The notes below the pieces were generated by a model. That model made no database searches and was not told where the DNA came from. It worked only from the letters and a program-made list of their open reading frames with translations. A DNA stretch of 64,000 bases, taken from Halocaridina rubra. Lineage: Eukaryota; Arthropoda; Malacostraca; Decapoda; Atyidae. The stretch spans positions 16,001 to 80,000 of the forward strand of contig JAXCGZ010017035.1 of assembly GCA_037179515.1 (NCBI GenBank), written 5' to 3'. Shown here one piece after another: positions 10,880 to 19,933 of this stretch; position 1 is the stretch's first letter; each line of letters opens with the position of its first letter. Position numbers and translations under genes: made by a program.

Positions 10880-11820
10880 GACTAACAACTAGTCATGGAT
10901 ATCACAGATTTCACTAGGTATATATCACTTGCACTGTTTGTCAATTTCGTTTAATAAAATATAGAGGCCTTGTGGCTGGATCACTTCACTTAATTGGAAC
11001 ACTACAACACTTTATCCCTAAAACAGTCTTCCATCTTTCTTCCCAACTCTCATGGGAGAGGGGAGTGCAAACAGAGAATATGCTCAGCACCACGTGGTTT
11101 TCTTTTGTTTCTCTTCCCAGCACTCTAAAGAAAGGGAAAAGCAAACAGAATAAATGCAAGGTTGAAATTTGAACACTTTCTATAGAATTATGGAACACAC
11201 AATAATGTGTTCAACTAAACAAAGCGACACAAAAGCACAAAAGAACAACAAAACAAGGCAATCTTTCTGTTTCTCTTTTTGGCTCTCGTGAGAGAGGGAG
11301 AAAAGAAAACAGAGATACTTAGGTTGTTTTCCTTGTAGAAACTTCCACCTCAGATCAGGGACGGTGTGGAGGAGGAGAAATTCACTTCACTGGTAGGAAG
11401 AGGCTTCAACTACCTATCACATAAGAGATAAAAACAATTAAGAAACCTGAACACTTTCTATTTCCCTTTTCTTCCCAACTCTTATAAAAGAGAGAGAAGA
11501 GCAGGCAAAAATATTTGGGGTATATGACACACACAGTCACTTGTTTTCACTAAAACAAAAACAGGAACACAAAACAAAATAAAAACAATCTTTGCTTTTT
11601 TTTCTGGCTCTCGTGAGAGAGGAGGAAAAGAGGACAGACATACTTAGGCAGGTCCTATCACTACTGGAGCTGGAACCAGACTATTGTGTGGAGTTAATAT
11701 GCTGGGCGGAGTCGGCTTTAGCTGCTGGCTGGAGTCGGCTTCTACTATTGGCTGCTGGCAGAGTGAGAGAGGAGAGGTCCAACCGATACTGGAGTTGGAA
11801 CTGGACTGTGTAAGGAGACA
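10880..11820. repeat. Candidate 5' UTR of LINE copy A with imperfect direct repeats
   Basis: No credible ORF. Sequences such as GGCTCTCGTGAGAGAG recur at 11281 and 11606 (325 bp apart), each followed by purine-rich sequence ending in ATACTTAGG. TCCCAACTCT recurs at 11041 and 11473, and GAACACTTTCTAT at about 11170 and 11448. The short self-complementary cores (CTCTCGTGAGAG) could form hairpins. Position upstream of ORF1 suggests a repeat-bearing 5' UTR or promoter, but an unrelated repeat is possible. Confidence 0.4.
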
Positions 11821-12500
11821 GAATGAAAGACACTAAGGGGCGACCTAACCTTCACAATCATCGGCAGAAACGACGATATTCTACCCCCCAATATGGAAGA
11901 GAACGAAGTCAGAGATTTAATTCTCAGAACCAACAAACTTAAATACGCATACTCCAACATTGGCTACGATTCCCATCAAGTACATCTATTACTCGAACAA
12001 AATAAAATTGATATAAGTGAAATAAGAATTCAGTCAAGACAACACGAGAAATACTACCATTAATTCAACCTTAGATATAGAAGAACACCTGAAACAGTGG
12101 TATGACATAGTTAATAAAGCAATAGAAAATCATATACTTTTAAAAATGACGAAAACCTTACCCCACCCAAAAACTAAATGACAAATGCAAAGCACTCAAA
12201 AATAGATACATAACCTTATCAAATAACATCGGCAGAGGCCCCTGAGGCCCCCAAGCTTTAACTGAACTGAGGACAATAAAAGAGGAACTACAAAATAAAT
12301 TAACAGAATCATATAATAATAATTGGGAAAATATAATAATGAAACTTCAAAACAAAGAAAAGGATCCCAAAAATATTTGGAATGATATAAAGAAATTAAA
12401 GGGTAACTGCAAATAATCAATGCCGTATTTAATAGACAATAACAATAACAATAAAAAAAAACTATTCACCAGCAAAGAAAAAGAATTTGACAGGGACCTC
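11821..12500 (+). pseudogene. Jockey-like LINE ORF2 linker fragment (between endonuclease and RT)
   Basis: Broken frames read LKQWYDIVNKAIE, then TLPHPKTK, then WENIIMKLQNKEKDPKNIW, the charged linker between endonuclease and reverse transcriptase in Jockey-like elements. The fragment ends with PYLIDNNNN...LFTSKEKE just before the RT would begin and is replaced there (about 12500) by Gypsy integrase. The earlier part (11840-12050) is open but not recognised. It is likely the same family as the RT remnant at 286-1113. Confidence 0.55.
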
Positions 12501-13026
12501 CAAGAGCTATGCAACACTCCTACATCTGAAGATCACTCTTCTGCCCAGGCTCTGTATGACTGCCATATCAGCGCCTGTCTCCTGGCCCTCCCAGAGTCTT
12601 TCTCCAAGGAATGGCAAGCCCAGACCGAGGACTGTGACTGCCGAGCTGCCGCTCATACTGAACAATTCAAGTGACAGTATGATTCCCACACCCATCCCCT
12701 TGCCAGGTTGACTGTCAGCCAGCTCGTCCAAATTAAAAACCCAATGTCAGGCCAATGGGACAAGGTTGGAGTAGTTATAGGGTGCAAGCAGGCCCAGGAA
12801 GAATGAAGTATGTCTTCCCAACGGATGAGTCTGGTGGTGGATCATCTACATCTCCGTCCAGTGCCCTCTCCAAGTGTAAACCCTCTCCTTTATGTCCCTG
12901 TGGCCCCTGCTCGGCATTGAAAAGTCATGTGGATAATCTCCCCAATGTATCATGTCGTTAACCTGGACTCATGGAATACAAAGTCCACTCATAATGGTGC
13001 TATGAGTGTGAGGGAGGAGGGAGGGG
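12501..13026 (+). pseudogene. Gypsy-4 integrase C-terminus
   Basis: The frame reads the end of a Gypsy integrase: an F-x-EWQ segment (FSKEWQAQTED), then HTHPLARLTVSQLVQI and GQWDKVGVVIG, the small C-terminal module found in many Metaviridae. There is an in-frame stop just before the HTHPLARL part, and the frame decays after 12780. It is followed by a purine tract and an LTR. All upstream parts of the element (gag to integrase core) are missing. Confidence 0.7.
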
Positions 13027-13430
13027 TGGCTATCTGAATATTAAGTGATCCATTAACAAGCTGTTTGGACAATTATGTACTCAGCTGTTAGCTAGTACAT
13101 TTTTCTGATAGCTGACGAACAATTTGGCTGTTGGAGCCTTGGAATGATATATGGTATTGTGTTCAAGTCAGTTATTGAACAGGGTAGTTTGTGGAGAACA
13201 GCGAATGTTAAATTCTCTTCATGAAGAATGCAGTACTATATTTTTAGTCGTATATCAGCCTCGGTCCCTGTTAGTTGTGTATCAATTTCATGCTCTGTTA
13301 GTCACACAAGGCTCGTGTCTCTCCAGCTTGCTCATGTGTATAGTTTCTTGTAAATATATATGTATATAGATTTTTGTAATAAACTTTTTGGCCAGAACCT
13401 AGTGTTTCCTTCAAGATCATATATCAACAG
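13027..13430 (+). mobile_element. Gypsy-4 3' LTR
   Basis: It begins with TG immediately after a purine tract (GGGAGGAGGGAGGGG, about 13011-13026) that would serve as polypurine primer site, and contains an AATAAA signal at about 13378. The right end is uncertain, near 13412-13430. No partner LTR was found in the window. Confidence 0.55.
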
Positions 13431-13431
13431 A

Positions 13432-15312
13432 TGGAGAGACTAATGATGGAAAAATCATAGGGGTAGAGAAAACATAGATGCCTGGAAGATTTATAAAAAA
13501 AGCAAGAAGTGATTACTCTGTAAAAGAAGAGAGGCTGAAAGAGATTATCAGAGAGATATCACCAAGAAGGCTACAGAAAATCCCAAACTTCTTCACAGCT
13601 TAATCAGAGGAAAACAGAAGGTCAAAGAAGCATTGCTGAGATGGATGCAGAAATATGCGAATACTTGAACAAGGAGTTTCAGTCAGTATTTACAGTAGAA
13701 AATACCCACCCCCACAGATTGCAGAGATAGGAGTTCATGGGCTGTTATTAAAGAATATTACCTTTATAGCCACAGAGGTATGCAAAGAGTTGATAGATTT
13801 AGATGCCCACAAAGCTACAAGCCCTGATGATACATCTCCTTATGTACTTAAGCAATGCACTAATTCAATATCAATGACACTTTGCATCATATTTGAAAAA
13901 TTGCTAGAAACAAGCAAACATGGTATCTGTCTTCAAAAAAGAAACAAGAGATACAGCCCTTAGCAATATGCCTGTTTCCTTGACCAGCATTGTTTGCAAA
14001 GTTATGGAGAAATTACTAAGAAAACACACCTCTCTTCACTTGGAATCCGTCAACTTTTTGTCAGTGAAACAACATGGCTTCAGAGAAGGTAAGTCAACAG
14101 TAACAGACTTATTAGAATCTCATTATGAGGTAAGATGGATTTTAAAGGAAAGAGAGGGCTGGGTGGATTGCATTTTCTTAGACTTCCAGAAATCAGTTGA
14201 TACAGTCTGACATGGGAGACTTATTAAGAAGCTGCAAGAAATAGCAAGACTAGGTGGAATGTCTTGGAATGAATAATAACATACTTAGAAGGAAGGGAAC
14301 AGAGGGTAAGAGTAAGACACTCAGCGTTTGAATAGAGAAGGGTTGGTAGTGAGGATACAGAGGGTTCAGTTTTAGGGCCACTTTTGTCTCTTGCATATAT
14401 AAATGACCTACCAGAGCCAGCATATTCATTCATGAATATGTTTGCAGATGATGCAAAGATTGTGAAGGAAGTAAGTGACGAAAACAGGAGTAGAATACTT
14501 CAGGAAGATCTAAACAATTTGTATGAGTGTTAAAAACGTGGCTAATGAAATTCAATGTTTCAAAATGTAAGGTAATGAGAATGGGTACAAGTGCAAGAAG
14601 GTCCAAGCTTGAATACTCCATAGCAGGAGCAGAACTTCAAGAGAAGGAGAATGAGAGGGATCTAGGAGTAAACATATTGGCAGATTTTTCTCCGGAAATG
14701 CATATTAATGGCATAGTAAGGGCAACATATACTTTCTTAGCAATTATAACAATAGCCTTTAGACACATGGGCAAGGATATGTCCAGAAATATTTAAGTAA
14801 CCTATTGAATATGCAGCCCCCTTTTGGAATCCACACTTTAAAAAAACACATAATTAAGCTGGAAAAAGTACAGACATGCCACGAAACTAGTACCATAAAT
14901 ACACAATGCAGTTAGGAAGAGAGGATGAGAGAATTAGACTTACCATCGCTTGAAGCTGGAGGAATGGGGGGGAATGTGGTGACAGTTTTTAGATCCCTCA
15001 TGGGTATGACAAAGTGCACAGGATCGATATTTTGATATGGCAGTCTATAGAACCATATCATAGTTTGAAGCTCTGTAAGAGAACTTCTTTGCAGGATGAA
15101 AAGAAATAGTTTTATAGTGTAAGAGTAGTTGATGATTGGATTTTGCAAAGAGAGTAGGAGGTTAATACTAACTCAAATCATGGTTTTAATGACAAGTATG
15201 ATAAGTATCACTGAGTACAAAAATGGAACCGACCAGGAGACACTGAGTTACGAACTTAGGGTTCTTTCCCTTAAGTACAATCAAGTAATTACAATTATGT
15301 ATTTACAAACAC
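13432..15312 (+). pseudogene. CR1-like LINE copy 1 (linker-RT-C-terminus), decayed
   Basis: It begins in the linker (NINAWKIYKK-like near 13470) and runs through the RT (HGFREGKSTVTDL near 14070, FLDFQKS near 14175, FADDAK near 14440 after frameshifts) to the C-terminal segment and the 3' end near 15312. Many stops and indels. The 3' tail keeps the stem-loop in altered form (inner stem GAAC/GTTC at 15252-15264) and ends in a short AC tract that abuts the next fragment. Confidence 0.8.
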
Positions 15313-15557
15313 ACATGATATATTGATATGGCTGGATCTAGAACTAAAGGTCATAGCTTGAAGCTTCCAAAGAAAACTTCTTTGTAGAATGTAAGGGAGT
15401 ACTTTTTTTTTTTTTTAGTGTAAGAGTAGTTGATGATTGGACACTAAGCAAGGAGGTAGTTAATGCTAACTCGATCCAAAGAATTAAGGACAAGCATGGT
15501 AAGAATCATTGTAAAAATATGGAAGCATATGGAAGCATAGAGCTATTTTCCATAACC
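15313..15557 (+). pseudogene. CR1-like LINE copy 2, 3'-end fragment
   Basis: A ~200-bp 5'-truncated piece starting at the YFDMAGSRTRGHS-equivalent region (TTGATATGGCTGGATCTAGA) and running to the GATAAGTATCAC-like end (here GGTAAGAATCATTG). It starts directly at the ACAAACACAC tail of copy 1. Confidence 0.65.
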
Positions 15558-16125
15558 ACAATTAGGGAAATGTATATAAATGACATAGTAAGGCCGACAT
15601 ATGCTTGCTTAGGAAATGTAAGGGTAGCCTTCAGGCATATAGACAAGGAAGTGCTCAGAAATATTTATGTAACCTATCTGATACCAAAGCCTGAATATTC
15701 AGTCCCCTTTTGGATTCCACACTGTAAAAAGCACGTAGGTAAGCTGGAAAAAGTTCAAAGAAATGTCATGAAACTTTTGCCAGAAATACGCAATCTCAGA
15801 TATGAGGAGAGGCTGTGGGAATTAGACTTACCATCACTCAAATCTAGAAGAATGAGGAGGATATGGTGATGATTTTTAAATTCCTTCATGGTTATGACGG
15901 AGTGGATAGGGATCGATATTTTCATTTGGCTGGCACTAGAATTAGAGGTCATAGTAAGAAAACTTCTTTGCAGCATGTTAGGGAGTACTTTTTTTTTAGT
16001 GTAAGAGTAGTTGATAATCGAAATTCGCTGAGCAGGGAGGTAGTTAATGCTTAGTCAGTCTATAGTTTTAAGGACAAGTATGATAAGTATCACTAAGTAC
16101 AAAAATGGAACCGACCAAGCACACA
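15558..16125 (+). pseudogene. CR1-like LINE copy 3, RT C-terminal fragment
   Basis: The open stretch 15519-15869 reads the segment after the RT: YINDIVRPTYACL, NVRVAFRHIDKE and LEKVQRNVMKLLPEIRNL. A frameshift near 15865 is followed by FKFLHGYDGVDRDRYFHLAG. It ends near 16125 with the GAACCGACCAAGC-type 3' end but no clear (AC)n. Confidence 0.7.
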
Positions 16126-16269
16126 AATAATGAGTTTCCAATATTATTCTACTGGATGAAAATATATTAGTTAGTCACAGCTAACCAAATATATTTATAC
16201 TACTGTAAGAGCTTTCAAAATCATTAATAATTTGCCGGCAGTAGCATAAAGCAAATTATTCTCAATAAA

Positions 16270-16700
16270 TGAAAAATAAGCAAGACAAATACAGTATGTA
16301 TTCCTTAAACTGTGGGTAATTATACAAGTTTGCAATGCCAATAGGGCAAAATTACTTATTAATTATTTGCAATTTATATGGTAAAACACTTTATTCATGA
16401 TAAAGGGGGAATCTACGAGATAAATATGAATTCATTAAATTTTGGTGAGAAAGAAATATTTTCAGTGCAAGAAGAGCAAAATCACCTTTTGAAGTATATG
16501 CAACTTATAACTCAAAACACTTTTCCCAATATATGAAGAATCAACAAGATAAATACAGTATGTAGTCATTAATTTGGGATTAACAAGAAACATTTGCAAT
16601 GCCAACAGGGCAAAATTACATATTAATTCTTTGCAATTTATAGCAAATACAGTTTATTTTAATTATTAATTATATGCAACTTATAAAAAAAAAAACATTT
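16270..16700. repeat. ~130-bp tandem repeat, three diverged units
   Basis: Units start near 16284, 16419 and 16548 (spacing 135 and 129 bp). Each has GAYAAATA at its start, a TTGCAATGCCAAYAGGGCAAAAT-like core (weaker in the middle unit) and a TGCAACTTATA-like end. AT-rich, non-coding. No similarity to the neighbouring elements was noticed. Confidence 0.6.
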
Positions 16701-16769
16701 TATTTACGAGTATTGACGTAAAACATTTTACTTACGATGATAGAGGGGGTGAAATGAAATTAGAATTTG

Positions 16770-17183
16770 TTAGGAGAAGGGATAGATATTTACGTGGTAA
16801 TGAGCAATCTTCTGAGGATGAGATTTTACTTTGGCACCCACATTTGGCAAAATTTGGCAAATGAGATTCCGGTTAGGTAATCTACAAATGTTCATTTTGT
16901 ATGGGAATGGAATCTGAGAAAAATTTCTTAGGATCTGACTCGTAAAGGACTTGACCAGTAACGAATTTAAACAGTTTCTTATATTCCCAATTTGCTTGAC
17001 CAAGGAGCTGTACCGTGCACTATCTCTCACCTTGTTTGTGCCAGATGAATTCCTGTGAAGACGCCATGTTAAAATGGTTTGAAGTAAACGTGACTGCTGA
17101 GGCGAGATCTTGCCACTGGGATGTTTGGCCACTAATTGAGAGTGATCAAGCATCATTCGGCCCTCTGTAGGATGAATATTCAC
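16770..17183 (-). other. Unrecognised 137-codon open frame
   Basis: An uninterrupted frame from ATG at 17183 to a stop at 16770, rich in Asn, Ser, Ile and Arg. I recognise no domain, signal peptide or membrane segment. It overlaps no transposon that I can identify and is longer than most chance frames in this AT-rich stretch, but it may still be fortuitous or an exon-sized remnant of something else. Confidence 0.2.
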
Positions 17184-17740
17184 AGCAGTAACTGGTCATA
17201 TAATATTCAAGGGCTACTGTAGTGGTGGTCCCTGGTAGGCAATTATGGCAGAGATGCAAGGGAGAGACAGTATTTTAGGTGCAAAAAGTGTAAGCTTGTT
17301 GCACCTGCAGGAGACGAAATTTTAACTATTTAGATAATAAAGAAGCTACTGAAATGTATCTAGATAGGCTAATGACTTATCAGCAGGGTCAAATTTATAA
17401 CAAAACTTATCAGCAAAGCAATTATATAGTAAGAAAATTGCGTAAACAACATATCAATAGCCTCGTTCATGAGAAAAAAAGAAAAAGCAGAAAATAGAAT
17501 AGGGAGATTTTTTTAAATTGGGATCATGCTTTCTACATGTACAAGAATATTAAACAAGATATATTTAAATCTAGCTATAAGCTGAAATTTAAATTGCAAA
17601 TTATTATAATCTGCAAAATGCAAGGAATGGGAATTACTTTAGTAAGGAAAGAAAAGACAGTTAAAAGTTACTAAATTAACTACTAAAGCATCTACTACAG
17701 ACTCTGGTGACTTTGAGCAAAACACTCTGATGTAAGGGAT
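17184..17740. other. AT-rich stretch, nothing recognised
   Basis: A Lys/Tyr-rich partial frame (about 17330-17500) has stops and no family resemblance. No RNA gene or repeat was recognised. Confidence 0.4.
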
Positions 17741-17799
17741 CTTTCGCGTAAACACTATCAGGTAATTACAACTTAGTAATTACACTCACAACGGGCATT
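17741..17799 (+). repeat. CR1-like LINE 3'-tail remnant
   Basis: CTTTCGCGTAAACAC followed by two TAATTACA-type repeats and ACTCACAA resembles the 3' terminal repeats of the other CR1-like copies. It lies directly before a CR1-like 5' UTR, another head-to-tail join. Confidence 0.5.
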
Positions 17800-18690
17800 A
17801 GAACAGACGCAATCAGTATCTCTCATATTTTTCCTTGTGGTTTTTGAGTGAACCGGGTCTAAAGTATAAAACTTAAACCAAAGTTGCCTTAATAAAGATT
17901 CTGCAGAGTATTGTGAGTAAAAATATATATTTGTAGTAAAAAAGACTGTCCTAAAAAATTAAAGGGAAATTCTATGAGAGGACTTTTGAGAGGGGGAAAA
18001 AGAAGGTGCTATACTGCCCTGTCTTGAAGGAAGATTAGGAGAGTTGCCACAGGCAACGCCATCACATTACCTAATTCTTTGTGTAAATCGGGGAGAGCTC
18101 TTACAGCCTTATTGACTGGTCCTGTGGTTCTATATCTTGTTAAAATCAATATCCTTCCCTTATAGTTTAACTTGATAGCAATTTTGTTATGCAAAATAAA
18201 TTAATAAATGAATAGATAAATATGAAAAATACACTTGTCACCAGTGTTAAGTTGTTAAGTAGCACAGTTGTCTTATTTTTTTCTTTTTGCTCTGTTCTCT
18301 TTTATTGTTGCTTTTTGCTTAAATTGAGTTAGATTTAAATTCTGATCCTGTGATAACATATCTGGGTTAAAAATTGATTAATCTTTTTCTTCTAAAATGA
18401 CTGGTTTAGCAGTTAAGAAGAAAATATAGCAGAAACAGGTGTTGAAGCATCAAGTGTTTGTCTCCTCAGTTATATATTTGAGTTTTCCTTCAAGTGGCCT
18501 TTGCTTTGTATTTTTTCTTTTCTAATTACCAAAGTCATATTTTAAGTTAGGATGTGTGTTACCAGAAAAGTGATGAACTAAGTTACTAAATTAGTACTCA
18601 TATGAAGATATAGCAATTCTGTACGAAGCTAAATAAAAACTTTTTCTCTTTTATTTCTCTCATATTCTGTGAAACTGAAAAGAGATGGAA
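17800..18690 (+). mobile_element. Orphan CR1-like LINE 5' UTR
   Basis: This ~890-bp stretch is similar along its whole length to 33313-34262, the 5' UTR directly upstream of the ORF1 start codon of CR1-like copy 6. It ends where ORF1 should begin (after TATTCTGTGAAA), and Gypsy-3 sequence follows instead. It contains no ORF. LINE 5' UTRs carry the internal promoter, so this could be a displaced promoter fragment; activity is not shown. Confidence 0.65.
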
Positions 18691-19167
18691 AAGGCGAGCT
18701 TATTTTAAGAAGAATAACGACATTTCAGAAATGAAGGAAGAAATGAGAAAGAGCAAGCTTTTCTTTCTGTCAAAAGGAAGTGGTCCACTATTCTAGTGTG
18801 GCATGGCTTTGGGTGGCTTGCACACAAGCAGACGAGCAGAAGGCATATGATGGGAGGATGAAGTCGGAGGGGGAAAAGTAACGATGATTGACGAATTTGT
18901 GGAAAGTGAAAATAGTGAAGATCCGGTAAGAGGGAGGTGGTATGCTCCAAATTCAGAGAGCAGGGATTGCATGGTTTGATGCAATTAGCATGCTGACAGG
19001 TGTGATATTAGAAATGGGTGGCTTCATAGTCTAGTATGGAGAATGGTAGAGGAAGAAAAGTAACTACAATTCCATTAATGTGTCAGAACTGGATACTGTG
19101 TTGAAAGGAGTTAATTTAGCTATACAGTGGGACTTATGAGAGGTTGGCATAAAAACTGATTCAGCCA

Positions 19168-19348
19168 GTTCTAGGACAACTGCCCCCTCTAGAACTCCCC
19201 CCTGGACAATTGCTCACTGGACAATTGCTCCCATAGGACAATTGCCCGATAGGACAATTCCCCTTGGACAACTGTCCATTAAGAGAAAATTAAGAAAAAA
19301 CACAACTTTGGGGGGGTAATAAATGCAATAGAACTAATTAGTTTAATA
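19168..19348 (+). repeat. Left terminal inverted repeat of the Mutator-like element
   Basis: It reads as the reverse complement of 20003-20184. It holds at least five short repeats around a (A/G)GGACAATTG core (19195-19270) and then the shared block AGAGAAAATTAAGAAA...CACAACTTTGGGGGG. Repeated subterminal motifs are typical binding sites for transposases of this class. Confidence 0.75.
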
Positions 19349-19359
19349 GGAAGCTTATG

Positions 19360-19760
19360 TATGTTGGCTACATATATGTGAAGCAGAAAGAACTGGCAAA
19401 AAATGTCATATCTTATTAATGTGAAAAACATCGGTTAACCAACTGTAAAGTAAAAGTCAAAATTTATGGAAATGAAGTAGTTGACCATGTAAATGATCCC
19501 ACCCATGCTGCAGATATAACCAAATGCTACATAACCATATGTGAACTAAAATTGCTTTCTTCTATCCGAATATATGGAAACATTTTGAAGTGTTGATGAG
19601 GGAGCAGGCACTGACCACCGTCATGAGCAATCAAATGCTTGTATGAAATCCAACACTGCCTAAGCAGAAACACAATCAAAATTCGACAGCCAGAATAATA
19701 AAATCGTACAGGACTTCGAGAACTGGTCTGTCGACTTTTTGAGATGTATAGCCAATAATT
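19360..19760 (+). pseudogene. FLYWCH zinc-finger remnant inside the Mutator-like element
   Basis: The frame reads GYIYVKQKELAKN, then Y-stop-C-E-K-H, then NCKVKVKIYGNEVVDHVND and PTHAAD. The order aromatic-Y / (W)xC / C / HxH-like is that of a FLYWCH zinc finger, with the tryptophan codon replaced by a stop. FLYWCH domains are known as DNA-binding parts of Mutator-like transposases. The later part (to about 19760) is more decayed. The domain call is by motif only. Confidence 0.55.
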
Positions 19761-19933
19761 TGCAATTTTAGTGATATAGTTTAAATTATTTAAGAATATA
19801 AATCTAATTATTAGATAATTCTTCATATAGTATAACATGAAATGTAAGATTTAATTACTCTCATTATTAATTATGTGATTATTAACTTTTGTATTTGTGG
19901 ATAGCCTAAAATTTGTAATTTTAATTATAGAAT

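Noticed and set aside
13016..13430. A host gene 3' end with poly(A) signal
   Set aside because: A purine tract followed by TG and the preceding integrase C-terminus make an LTR the better reading.
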